Assembly: GCF_038397745.1 (NCBI RefSeq) | Contig: NZ_CP151636.1 | Location: forward strand, 620,001-684,000 | Origin: Microbacterium sp. LWH11-1.2 | GTDB taxonomy: Bacteria; Actinomycetota; Actinomycetes; Actinomycetales; Microbacteriaceae | Direction: 5' to 3' | DNA: 64,000 nucleotides | Shown: piece after piece, positions 16,968 to 24,510 of the stretch | Position numbering within the stretch: position 1 is the stretch's first letter | Layout: each line of letters opens with the position of its first letter | The notes under the pieces: generated by a model | Told to the model about the DNA's origin: nothing | Seen by the model: only the letters and a program-made list of their open reading frames with translations | Database searches by the model: none | Made by a program: the position numbers and the translations under genes

Positions 16968-18290
16968 TCAGCCGGCGTGCGCTGCGGCCCAGTCGGCCTG
17001 GATCGAAGCGATGAAGTCGCCCACCGACATCTGCCCGGCGATGAGCTGCTGCGTGCCCGCCTTGAGGGCATCGTTCATCGTCGCTGTCGCGTTGTTGTTG
17101 AATGCGACGAGACCGTCGGCTTCGGCGATCTCCGCCCAGGCGGCGACGATGTCGCCCTGGAGGGTCCCTTCCTCTGCGACGGCGACCGTCGGGTCGTCGG
17201 GCATGAACCCCTGCGCGAACTGCTGCTCACTCGCCTCCGGCGAGCGGAGGAAGTCGAGGAAGGCCGCGGCCTCGTTCGGGTGCTCGCTCTGCGTCGAGAT
17301 CGCATAGGCGACCGACGTGCCGATCCCGGTGGTGTTCTCGCCCGGGAAGGGGAGGAAGCCCGCGTCCTCACCCAACCCCTCACCGATCTTGCCGGCATCC
17401 CAGATGCCGTCCACCAGGAACAGGCCCTTGCCGCCGATGAAGTTGTCCACCGCGCCCTGGAGGTCGGTGCCGTTCACGGTCGTCGGGTCGCCCAGGTAGC
17501 CGGCCTTCTGCCAGTCCGTGAGAGTCTGGGCGGCGGCGTGGTTCGCCTCCGTGTCGAAAGTCGCACCCTCATGCCCGAAGGCCCACGCATTGGCCGTGTC
17601 GGCTCCCGACATGCCCTGTCCCAGCAGCTGGACGACGAACGCCGCGTGCCCTTCGGCATTGCCGAGCTGCACGGGGAGCGCACCGGCCGCCTTCGCGGTC
17701 TTCAGAGCCGCCTCGAACTCGGCCAGCGACGTCGGCGCCTCGATGCCCAGCTCGGCGGCGATCGCCTTGTTGTAATAGGTGCCGACGAGCGAGAAACCGG
17801 CGGGGGCCGCGTAGAGCGCTCCCCCGTCGCCGAGGGTCGTCCCGTCATCGGCGACGCGCCACTGGTTGAGCTGGTTGGCAGGGAAGAAGTCGTTCCAGCC
17901 GTAGAGGTCGGCGTAGTCGTCGAGCGGCAGGACGAGCTTGTTCTTGACCGTGTTGGCGACCGCGTTCAGGAGCACGATGTCGGGCGACTGATCGCCGGAG
18001 AGGTTGAGATTGACGCTCTGGTTGTAGTCCTCGTAGTTGGTCTGCGAGTACTCGATGGTGATGTTGGGATGCTCGGTCTCGAACGCGGCGATCGTCGCTT
18101 CGGTGGCTGCACCGGATTCCGGCGTGGACATCAGGGTGAGCGTGATGTCGTCGGTCGTCAGCTCGGTGCTGGCGTCGGTGCCGGCGCCGGCGCCGGTCGT
18201 GGTCGCGCCGGGCGCGCAGGCCGTGAGACCAAGGCCGAGGAGGGCGCCCGCCGCCAGAGGGGCGAGGACGAGTCGCGTGCGTCTTTGCAT
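16968..18290 (-). CDS. Sugar ABC transporter substrate-binding lipoprotein
   Basis: A 440-residue class I (MalE/UgpB-like) binding protein; the lipobox LTAC places the modified cysteine at residue 25. I prefer ATG 18290 because the signal peptide then starts with basic residues (MQRRTR) and a GAAAG site precedes it; an in-frame ATG 60 bases upstream would add a non-signal extension. It is the first gene of the operon with the two permeases and the Gfo/Idh enzyme, divergent from the ROK gene. Given the nearby GH16 hydrolase, a beta-glucan oligosaccharide is a reasonable but unproven ligand. Confidence 0.92.
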   Translation of the reverse strand: MQRRTRLVLAPLAAGALLGLGLTACAPGATTTGAGAGTDASTELTTDDITLTLMSTPESGAATEATIAAFETEHPNITIEYSQTNYEDYNQSVNLNLSGDQSPDIVLLNAVANTVKNKLVLPLDDYADLYGWNDFFPANQLNQWRVADDGTTLGDGGALYAAPAGFSLVGTYYNKAIAAELGIEAPTSLAEFEAALKTAKAAGALPVQLGNAEGHAAFVVQLLGQGMSGADTANAWAFGHEGATFDTEANHAAAQTLTDWQKAGYLGDPTTVNGTDLQGAVDNFIGGKGLFLVDGIWDAGKIGEGLGEDAGFLPFPGENTTGIGTSVAYAISTQSEHPNEAAAFLDFLRSPEASEQQFAQGFMPDDPTVAVAEEGTLQGDIVAAWAEIAEADGLVAFNNNATATMNDALKAGTQQLIAGQMSVGDFIASIQADWAAAHAG

Positions 18291-18333
18291 GGAGTGTCGC
18301 TTTCGGTGGAGGAGAGATTCTATTTTGCAACTC

Positions 18334-18348
18334 TCCGGGGTAATTCCC
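18334..18348. promoter_or_regulatory. Motif shared with the GH16 promoter, candidate ROK operator
   Basis: TCCGGGGTAATTCCC lies between the divergent sugar-binding-protein and ROK genes and matches TCCGGGTTAATTGTC in the GH16 promoter (19533-19547) at 12 of 15 positions. Flanking GGAGAG and CTCTCC (18310-18336) form a further loose inverted repeat. Shared AT-centred motifs at both promoters of the locus suggest one regulator. Confidence 0.45.
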
Positions 18349-18412
18349 AAAGATAGGTCAGCTGTCCGATCGTGTCAAGCCGCACTGTCAGCGGATGTGG
18401 TAGTCAGGACAC

Positions 18413-19519
18413 GTGACCTCACCCGCACTCGGAACCGATCTCGCCGCCATGCGGCGACTCAACGGTCAGGCCGTGTTGACCACGCTCTGGGATGAGGGCG
18501 GCCCACTCACCGCGAGCCGCCTCGCCGCGTCGACCGAGCTCTCCCGCACCACGGTCGAAGCCGTCCTCGCCGAGCTGCTCGACGCTGACCTGATCCGCTC
18601 CGAGCAGCTGCGTCCACGAGGGGCGGGGCGACCCGCACGCGGATACCGGCTGGCTGCCGACCGGGGCGTATCCGTCGGGATCGACATCGGCCCGCACGGG
18701 ATCGCCGGGATCGCGGGCGACCTGCGAGGCACGGTCGCCGCACCGCACAGACGCATCGAACAGGATCTCTCCGGCGGCGCAGACGCCGTCACGGCCATCA
18801 CCGAGATCGTCGAATCACTGCTCGAGGAGTCGACAGCGTCGACCCGCGAACTGGCGGCGCTCACCGTCGGGATCCCCGGCATCGTCGACGCCGACGGTCA
18901 CCCCGTGAAGACGACGGTGGTTCCCGACTGGCTGGCTGTCGACATCGATGCGCACCTGCGGCGGATGTTCCCCGGCGCCACGATCGCCTTCGACAACGAC
19001 ACCAAGCTCGCCGCCTTCGCCGAGATCGAGAACGGTACGATCGGCGCCGACGAGACGGCCGTGCTGCTGCGCATCGGGAATCGGATCTCCGCCGCGTCGG
19101 TCGTCGAGGGAAGGGTGGCTCGAGGGGCGCACGGAGCCGCCGGTGAGATCGGCGCTCTGCAACGGGTGGCCTGGCCACAGGCGCAGCAGCGCCTGTCCGC
19201 CCGAGCCGAGGACGGCCTGGAGCTCCTGTTCCGCCGGCACGGCGGCAGCGACGAGGCGATCGCCGAGTTCGCCGCCGGTATCGCCGACGGTCTGGGTGCG
19301 CTCGTGCTCGCCATCGACCCGCACGCGGTCGTCGTGAGCAGCAGCATTCCCGAGGCATCCGATCGACTCGCCGATGCCCTGCGCTCCGAACTCGCCGGAC
19401 GGGCGCTCTTCGTGCCCGAGCTCCGCACCTCGTCGCTCGGAGCAGCCGCCCCCTGCCTCGGCGCCCTGGCCGTCAGCAGCGTCGCAGCGCGAGAGCGGTT
19501 GTTCTCGCAAGAGTATTGA
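18413..19519 (+). CDS. ROK-family transcriptional regulator
   Basis: A 368-residue NagC/XylR-type regulator. A winged helix-turn-helix fills the first 70 or so residues (LTASRLAASTELSRTTVEAV), followed by a sugar-kinase-like domain with DIGPHG and the ROK signature GAHGAAGEIG. The CxCGxxGC zinc motif of classic members is absent. The start is GTG. It lies between the divergent ABC operon and the GH16 gene and probably represses both until a sugar ligand binds. Confidence 0.9.
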   Translation: MTSPALGTDLAAMRRLNGQAVLTTLWDEGGPLTASRLAASTELSRTTVEAVLAELLDADLIRSEQLRPRGAGRPARGYRLAADRGVSVGIDIGPHGIAGIAGDLRGTVAAPHRRIEQDLSGGADAVTAITEIVESLLEESTASTRELAALTVGIPGIVDADGHPVKTTVVPDWLAVDIDAHLRRMFPGATIAFDNDTKLAAFAEIENGTIGADETAVLLRIGNRISAASVVEGRVARGAHGAAGEIGALQRVAWPQAQQRLSARAEDGLELLFRRHGGSDEAIAEFAAGIADGLGALVLAIDPHAVVVSSSIPEASDRLADALRSELAGRALFVPELRTSSLGAAAPCLGALAVSSVAARERLFSQEY

Positions 19520-19547
19520 CAATTACGTCAGAGTCCGGGTTAATTGT
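19515..19547 (+). promoter_or_regulatory. GH16 promoter with overlapping inverted repeat
   Basis: A perfect -35 TTGACA (19515-19520) overlaps the ROK stop codon, and GTTAAT (19538-19543) sits 17 bases on as a -10. GACAATTA (19517-19524) and TAATTGTC (19540-19547) form an 8-base inverted repeat that covers both elements, as expected of a repressor site. Confidence 0.6.
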
Positions 19548-19613
19548 CCTCGCTGGTCGATGAGTGTTCTTCGCGACCAGATCCACGATCAGAGTCGATC
19601 CCGAGGAGCCCCC

Positions 19614-20912
19614 GTGACCCGCCGAAACCCTGCCCGTATCCGCACCCGCAGACTCGCCGCATCCGCGATCATCGCGACGACCGTGGGCGCGCTGGTCCTG
19701 TCCGGACCGGCCGCCTGGGCGGCGGACACGCCACCGAACCCGGACTCGAAGCCGGGCTACACCCTGGACTTCGCCGAGGAGTTCTCCGGGACGACCCTGA
19801 ACACCGACAAGTGGATGCCGAACTACCTGCCGCACTGGGTCCCCGCCGAAGACTTCGCAGACACCGCCGCGCGCTACACGATCTCCGACGGCACCATCAA
19901 GCTGCGCGTCGAGCAGAACCAGCCGCCGTGGAACCCGGATCAGGACGGAACGGTGGTCTCGTCGGCCATCCAGACCTATAACCAGAACAACTGGCACCCT
20001 TTCAACTCCTCGGCGGTCAACCGCAACAACCTGCCGACGTTCAACGGCTACTCCACCAAGTACGGGTACGTCGAGGTCAGGGCGAAGAACTCGAACGCCG
20101 GCGGCGGCGGCCACCAGGCGCTCTGGCTGGTCGGGACCAACACGACCGGCGGGCAGTCCGAGATCGACATGATCGAGACGTTCTTCAGCACGCCGAACAG
20201 CTGGCGCATCGCCGCGTATGGCTGGGGAGACCCCAACTTCCTCGGTTCCTGGTCCCTCGACACGGTGCCGGTGTCCGGATCGCCCACGACCGAGTTCCAT
20301 GTCTACGCGATGAACTGGACGCCCACCGAGCTGAAGTTCTACTACGACGGCCAACTCGTGAAGACGCTCAACGATGCTCCGAACACCGCGATGGGCATCA
20401 TCATGAACATCTACACCGGCGCGGGCTCCGGCCAGCCGAACAGCGTCTGGCCGAAGCAGTGGGAGGTCGACTACCTGCGGGTGTTCAAGGACAACGCCGG
20501 ATACTCCGAGGCCGTGTCGCCGACGTGGAAGCTCATCAACAACCGCCACCGCTCCGGCGCGGTCAACGTCGAGCCGAACGACGGCCTCGTCCGATTCGGC
20601 GACGTTCCGAGCACGTACTGGAGCGCACAGTGGGTGCCCGAGACGACCTCGTCCGGCGCGACCAAGTACCGCAACCGGTGGACGAACCAGTACCTGTACA
20701 CGAGCGGATCGACGGTGCGACACGGCACAGCGGCGACGGCCGGAACCGCCGCGGAATGGTCGACGCCGTCGGCGGGCAGCGGGTACGTCCGCATCCAGAA
20801 CGCCTCCGGAGCACTGCACGTGGAGAACGGCACCGGAAAGGTCGAGTTCGGCAACGTGTCGAGCTCCTGGTGGTCTTCTCACTGGCAGTTGAACGCGGCG
20901 CCCGCCAACTGA
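19614..20912 (+). CDS. Secreted GH16-family glycoside hydrolase with C-terminal trefoil-like domain
   Basis: A 432-residue exported enzyme that hydrolyses beta-glucans or galactans (laminarinase, lichenase or agarase type). The signal peptide ends near AWA (36). The GH16 domain spans about 45-295 and holds the catalytic ExDxxE signature as Glu183, Asp185 and Glu188 (EIDMIE). Residues 300-432 look like a Trp/Gly-rich ricin-type or fascin-like carbohydrate-binding domain. I chose GTG 19614 because GAGGAG lies five bases before it and the basic signal peptide begins there. It likely cleaves the polymer whose fragments the neighbouring ABC transporter imports. Confidence 0.9.
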   Translation: MTRRNPARIRTRRLAASAIIATTVGALVLSGPAAWAADTPPNPDSKPGYTLDFAEEFSGTTLNTDKWMPNYLPHWVPAEDFADTAARYTISDGTIKLRVEQNQPPWNPDQDGTVVSSAIQTYNQNNWHPFNSSAVNRNNLPTFNGYSTKYGYVEVRAKNSNAGGGGHQALWLVGTNTTGGQSEIDMIETFFSTPNSWRIAAYGWGDPNFLGSWSLDTVPVSGSPTTEFHVYAMNWTPTELKFYYDGQLVKTLNDAPNTAMGIIMNIYTGAGSGQPNSVWPKQWEVDYLRVFKDNAGYSEAVSPTWKLINNRHRSGAVNVEPNDGLVRFGDVPSTYWSAQWVPETTSSGATKYRNRWTNQYLYTSGSTVRHGTAATAGTAAEWSTPSAGSGYVRIQNASGALHVENGTGKVEFGNVSSSWWSSHWQLNAAPAN

Positions 20913-20921
20913 GACGACGCC

Positions 20922-20952
20922 CGTGGGAGGGGCGCTTCGGACCCCTCCCACG
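20922..20952 (+). terminator. Stem-loop between GH16 gene and lipoprotein gene
   Basis: CGTGGGAGGGG and CCCCTCCCACG form a perfect 11-base stem around CGCTTCGGA, ten bases past the GH16 stop. No T run follows; instead AAAGGAG, the ribosome-binding site of the next gene, begins one base after the stem. It is a terminator or an mRNA-stabilising hairpin. Confidence 0.6.
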
Positions 20953-20964
20953 AAAGGAGAAGTG

Positions 20965-21606
20965 ATGAATCCCACCCGTCGCCGCACCACGGCCGCCCTG
21001 TCCTTGGCGTTGGCGCTCATCGTGTCGGCCGCGCTCACCGGCTGCACGGAACCCGCGGCGACCGAGGCGGCGAGTGCTGCACCGAGCGCCTCAGCGACAC
21101 CGCGATTCGACCCCGACGCGACCCTCTGGAGCGTCTCATCGACCGAGGAGGCCCTGGGTCTCGACGACCCGGACGTCCAGGCGCTCCAACAGGTCGTCGC
21201 GCTGCACTCCGGCGCATCCGACAACCGCTCCCCCGCGACGGTCGCGGAGTCGGTGGCCGCAGAGGAGACGTACTTCACGCCGCTGTTCAGCGAGAAGCTC
21301 GCCGCGCAGGGATACCGCGATGCCGTGGTCGCGATGTACGACGACGCCGACCTGACGATCGAGCAGACCGGGGTGGCGTGGCTGCGATCGACGATCGACG
21401 CCGATCGCCTGCACGCGACCGTGGGCTTCGAGTCGCTCTTCGCCATCGTCGAGGCCTCGGAGGGATACCTGCACGAGCTCGACGTCGACCCCGGCGCGGA
21501 GTTCGCCCAACCGCGTGAGTACTCGCTGACGAAAGTGGACGGCGTCTGGCTCATCGACGACATCTCGAAGGGACCGCTCCGCAAGTCTGCGGAACCCACC
21601 CCCTGA
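20965..21606 (+). CDS. Hypothetical lipoprotein, 213 residues
   Basis: A signal peptide with lipobox LTGC (Cys27) is followed by an Ala/Ser/Thr-rich linker to about residue 45 and a globular part of mixed charge. It contains two-helix stretches and a closing beta pattern (TKVDGVWLIDDI) that recalls NTF2/SnoaL-like or lipoprotein accessory domains, but I do not recognise the family. AAAGGAG precedes the ATG. It would be anchored on the outside of the membrane. Confidence 0.75.
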   Translation: MNPTRRRTTAALSLALALIVSAALTGCTEPAATEAASAAPSASATPRFDPDATLWSVSSTEEALGLDDPDVQALQQVVALHSGASDNRSPATVAESVAAEETYFTPLFSEKLAAQGYRDAVVAMYDDADLTIEQTGVAWLRSTIDADRLHATVGFESLFAIVEASEGYLHELDVDPGAEFAQPREYSLTKVDGVWLIDDISKGPLRKSAEPTP

Positions 21607-21638
21607 CGACGCAGCGACGGCGAGCGGCGGCGCAGGAC

Positions 21639-21644
21639 TACCGT
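21639..21644 (+). promoter_or_regulatory. -10 element giving a leaderless FUSC-gene transcript
   Basis: TACCGT followed by exactly seven bases and ATG 21652 fits the actinobacterial leaderless pattern TANNNT-N7-ATG. It favours ATG 21652 over the in-frame GTG at 21643. Confidence 0.5.
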
Positions 21645-21651
21645 GGACGAC

Positions 21652-22689
21652 ATGCGCATCCCCGCCGCCATCCGCGCCTCGCAGCGCTCCCCGCTGCTGC
21701 AGGTCGTGAAGTCGGCGGCGGCGACCATCGGAGCCTGGATCATCGCGGGCTGGGTCTTCCCGGCGCAGCTGCCGGTGTTCGCCGCGATCGCCGCACTCCT
21801 GGTGGTGCAGCCGAGCGTCAACCAGTCGCTGTCGAAGGCGCTCGAGCGCAGCATCGGGGTGATCGCCGGCGTGCTGGTCGCCGTGGCGCTCGGCCTGTTC
21901 CTCGGGTCGTCGAGCTGGGTCGTGCTGCTGGCGATCGTCGTCGCGATGCTCGTGGCCTGGCTGCTCCGGACCTCCCCCGGCACCGGCAACCAGATCGCCA
22001 TCTCGGCGATGCTCGTGCTGGCGCTCGGCTCCTCCAGCCCCGAGTACGCGTTGGCCCGCATCGTCGAGACCCTGATCGGCGTCGCGATCGGGCTCGTGGT
22101 CAACGCCCTCATCGTGCCACCCGTGCTCGTCACGCCAGCGCGCCGCGACCTCGGACTGCTCGGGCACGAGCTGGCCGCGAGCCTCGACCGCCTGGCCGAC
22201 GCGCTGCCCGAGCCGCAGACGCCCGCCCGGCTGCAGGAGCTGATGCTCGAGGTCCGTCTGCTGCGGCCGATGAAGAACGTCGCCGAAGCATCCATCGCCG
22301 CCGGCGAGGAGTCGCTCACCCTGAATCCGCGCCGCTCCACGCACCGGGCCGAGCTGCGCGAGATGCGGCAGCTCCTCGACCGACTGTCGCCGATCGTCAC
22401 CCAGACGATCGGCATGACCCGCGCGTACTTCGACCACTACGACGACTCGATCGGCGAAGAGCCCGTGGTCGCGGCCATCGCGGATCAGCTGCGTCGGGCA
22501 GGGCACGACGTGCGCCTCGCGGTGCAGATCGCCGACGTCGCCCCGGAGCCCGAAGCCCTCACCTCGGCGATCCCCGCGTTGACCGCTCCGCTGGTGGTGC
22601 GTCCGCCGTCGTCGCAGCACTGGATCCTCATCGGCTCGCTCATGGAGGACCTGCGCCGCATCCACGGCGGGCTGCTCGACGAGGACTGA
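21652..22689 (+). CDS. FUSC/aromatic-acid-exporter-like membrane protein
   Basis: A 345-residue protein with about six hydrophobic segments in the first 160 residues (from VVKSAAATIGAWIIAGWVF) and a long helical cytoplasmic C-terminal half. This is the half-size FUSC/ArAE arrangement seen in Gram-positive bacteria; larger relatives export aromatic carboxylates such as p-hydroxybenzoate. The substrate here is unknown. The start was chosen from the leaderless -10 spacing. No operon partner is obvious. Confidence 0.8.
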   Translation: MRIPAAIRASQRSPLLQVVKSAAATIGAWIIAGWVFPAQLPVFAAIAALLVVQPSVNQSLSKALERSIGVIAGVLVAVALGLFLGSSSWVVLLAIVVAMLVAWLLRTSPGTGNQIAISAMLVLALGSSSPEYALARIVETLIGVAIGLVVNALIVPPVLVTPARRDLGLLGHELAASLDRLADALPEPQTPARLQELMLEVRLLRPMKNVAEASIAAGEESLTLNPRRSTHRAELREMRQLLDRLSPIVTQTIGMTRAYFDHYDDSIGEEPVVAAIADQLRRAGHDVRLAVQIADVAPEPEALTSAIPALTAPLVVRPPSSQHWILIGSLMEDLRRIHGGLLDED

Positions 22690-22733
22690 CTCCGGCTGCC
22701 TTCGCCGACGGGGTTGGATGCCGCGAGTCGGGC

Positions 22734-22819
22734 GTTCACAATTCAGCCATTTCTCGCCGGATCGCCCGATGCATCCGCTTACATCGGACTGGGCGCCAAG
22801 TTCTTGCTGAGTTGCGCAC
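22734..22819. repeat. 85-bp inverted-repeat element, copy A
   Basis: GTTCACAATTCAGC (left) and GCTGAGTTGCGCAC (right) are inverted ends with three mismatches, 86 bases overall. The right end continues inward as TTCTTGCTGA, as in copies B and C. It lies between the FUSC-like and AlkD-like genes. The central sequence is unrelated to the other copies. Confidence 0.75.
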
Positions 22820-22831
22820 GGGGTGGCGGCC

Positions 22832-22837
22832 TACTCT
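22832..22837 (+). promoter_or_regulatory. -10 element giving a leaderless AlkD-like transcript
   Basis: TACTCT, then seven bases, then ATG 22845. It fits TANNNT-N7-ATG and supports this start where no Shine-Dalgarno sequence exists. Confidence 0.5.
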
Positions 22838-22844
22838 GGACCTC

Positions 22845-23513
22845 ATGCACGACATGACGCTCGCGGAAGCCCTCGGGGAACTCGCTGCGCTCGAAGACCC
22901 GAAGATGCGCGCGGCCAACGAGAAGCGCGGCGACGACCACGGCATCAACCTCAGCCGGATGCGCGCTGTGGCGAAGAAGATCAAGACCGATCAGCCGCTC
23001 GCGCAGGAGCTGTGGTCGACCGGAGAGACCGCCGCCCGACTGCTCGCTCTGCTGATCTGCCGTCCGCGCGACTTCACCGCCGACGAGCTCGACGCGATGC
23101 TCCGCGAGACGCGCCCACCCAAGGTCAACGACTGGTTCGTGAACTACGTCGCGAAGAAGACCCCGCTCGCCGAGGAGATGCGGCTGCGCTGGTTCGACGA
23201 CCCCGACCCGACCGTCGCCGCGGCTTCCTGGTCGTTGACCTCCGTCCGCGTCGCGAAAGACCCCGCCGGGCTCGACCTCCCGCACCTTCTCGACCTCATC
23301 GAGCGGGACATGAAGGATGCCGCGCCGCGACCGCAGTGGTCGATGAACGAGACCCTCGCCACCATCGGCATCCACCATCCGTCGCTGCGCGCGCGGGCAC
23401 TGGAGATCGGCGAACGCCTGCAGGTGCTCGCCGACTACCCCACCGCTCCCGGATGCACCTCCCCCTTCGCCCCGATCTGGATCACCGAGATCGTGCGCCG
23501 GCGCGAGGGCTGA
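22845..23513 (+). CDS. DNA alkylation repair (AlkD-like, HEAT-fold) protein
   Basis: A 222-residue all-helical protein that resembles the DNA alkylation repair family: the KMRAANEKRG stretch, a lone-gene context and successive helical HEAT-like repeats from about 50 to 190 (RPRDFTADELDAMLRE, VNDWFVNYVAKKTP). Family enzymes flip out and excise N3/N7-alkylated bases. I cannot confirm the catalytic Asp/Trp/Arg set by eye, so a non-enzymatic HEAT protein is possible. The leaderless -10 fixes the start. Confidence 0.75.
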   Translation: MHDMTLAEALGELAALEDPKMRAANEKRGDDHGINLSRMRAVAKKIKTDQPLAQELWSTGETAARLLALLICRPRDFTADELDAMLRETRPPKVNDWFVNYVAKKTPLAEEMRLRWFDDPDPTVAAASWSLTSVRVAKDPAGLDLPHLLDLIERDMKDAAPRPQWSMNETLATIGIHHPSLRARALEIGERLQVLADYPTAPGCTSPFAPIWITEIVRRREG

Positions 23514-23531
23514 TTCGCCTCGCACGCCGAA

Positions 23532-23600
23532 CCACCCCCTTCTGTGCGAGCCACCCCCTTCTGAGCGTGCTCACAGGGGTGGGCGGCAGAGAAAGGGGCC
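23532..23600. repeat. Degenerate direct/inverted repeat element
   Basis: CCACCCCCTTCTG occurs at 23532-23544 and 23551-23563, 19 bases apart, and is followed by inverted partial copies CAGGGGTGG (23574-23582) and CAGAGAAAGGGG (23587-23598). This is the same plus-plus-minus-minus plan as the elements at 55260 and 56499, but with an unrelated unit. It sits between the AlkD-like and deoD genes. Confidence 0.6.
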
Positions 23601-23631
23601 GGTCGGCGCGAGGGCTGATTACGCTGAGTGC

Positions 23632-24345
23632 ATGAGCACGCACATCGCCGCAGAGCCCGGCCAGATCGCCCCCGTCGTCCTGTTCCCCGGCGACCCGCTG
23701 CGGGCGAAGTGGATCGCCGAGACCTTCCTCGACGACGCCGAGCTCTACACCGAGACCCGCGGGATGCTGGGATACACCGGCACCTGGAACGGACACCGCG
23801 TCTCGGTGCAGGGCTCGGGCATGGGTCAGCCGTCGATGGCGATCTACGCCAACGAGCTGTTCGACTCGTACGGCGTCGAGACGATCGTGCGAGTCGGATC
23901 CTGCGGCGCGCTGACCGAGAAGCTCGCGGTGCGCGACATCATCATCGCGAACGGCGCGTGCACCGACTCGGGCATCAACCGGGTGCGGTTCCACGGCCTG
24001 GACTACGCGCCCGTCGCCGACTTCTCGCTGCTGCGCGCGGCCGTCGAGGCGAGTGAGGCCGAGCCCCCGGCATCCGCTGTGCACGTGGGCCTGCTGCTGT
24101 CGAGCGACCAGTTCTACAGCACCCGCCCCGAACTCAACCAGCCGTTCGTGCAGCACGGAGTTCTCGGCGTCGAGATGGAGACGAGCGGCCTCTACACGCT
24201 CGCCGCCTACTACGGACGGCGGGCGCTCAGCATCTGCACCGTCTCCGATCACATCGTCACGGGCGAGGAGACCAGCGCGCAGGAGCGGGAGCAGACCTTC
24301 GCCGACATGATCCGCATCGCGCTGCGCGCGGCGACTGCGGGCTGA
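23632..24345 (+). CDS. deoD: Purine-nucleoside phosphorylase, DeoD type
   Basis: A 237-residue hexameric-type phosphorylase that splits purine (deoxy)ribonucleosides with phosphate to base plus (deoxy)ribose 1-phosphate, for cytoplasmic salvage. Family motifs are intact: GDPLRAK (20-26), GSGMG (61-65), RVGSCG (87-92), EMETSGLY and the catalytic-Asp segment VSDHI. The length matches E. coli DeoD. TACGCT lies six bases before the ATG, so the message may be leaderless. Confidence 0.96.
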   Translation: MSTHIAAEPGQIAPVVLFPGDPLRAKWIAETFLDDAELYTETRGMLGYTGTWNGHRVSVQGSGMGQPSMAIYANELFDSYGVETIVRVGSCGALTEKLAVRDIIIANGACTDSGINRVRFHGLDYAPVADFSLLRAAVEASEAEPPASAVHVGLLLSSDQFYSTRPELNQPFVQHGVLGVEMETSGLYTLAAYYGRRALSICTVSDHIVTGEETSAQEREQTFADMIRIALRAATAG

Positions 24346-24365
24346 CGGGGCCGCGACGCGTCAGC
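24341..24365 (+). terminator. Stem-loop over the deoD stop codon
   Basis: GCTGACG (24341-24347) and CGTCAGC (24359-24365) pair; the stop codon TGA is inside the left arm. There is no T run, so it is a weak terminator candidate. Confidence 0.4.
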
Positions 24366-24380
24366 GCGACCGGACTCCGC

Positions 24381-24465
24381 GTTCACAATTCAGCACATCC
24401 GCGCGGTTCCCGCCCGATCGGGGCCGAATCTCGCGGTTCAGCGCAGTTCTTGCTGAATTGTGAAC
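24381..24465. repeat. 85-bp inverted-repeat element, copy B
   Basis: Ends GTTCACAATTCAGC and GCTGAATTGTGAAC are a perfect 14-base inverted repeat; total 85 bases. The inner right side reads TTCTTGCTGAA. It lies between deoD and the helicase gene. This is the best preserved of four copies. Confidence 0.85.
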
Positions 24466-24510
24466 GGCGGTCGGCGATGACGGGCGCGCCCGGTAGGGGA
24501 TGATCGAAGG

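Noticed and set aside
19473..22415. 980-codon open frame on the minus strand over the GH16, lipoprotein and FUSC-like genes
   Set aside because: The three plus-strand genes have signal peptides, motifs and ribosome-binding or leaderless signals; the long minus frame has none.
22681..24510. Insertion sequence or integrated element bounded by repeat copies A and B
   Set aside because: The genes between are ordinary (AlkD-like, deoD), with no transposase or integrase, and the copies are each complete small elements rather than the two ends of one.
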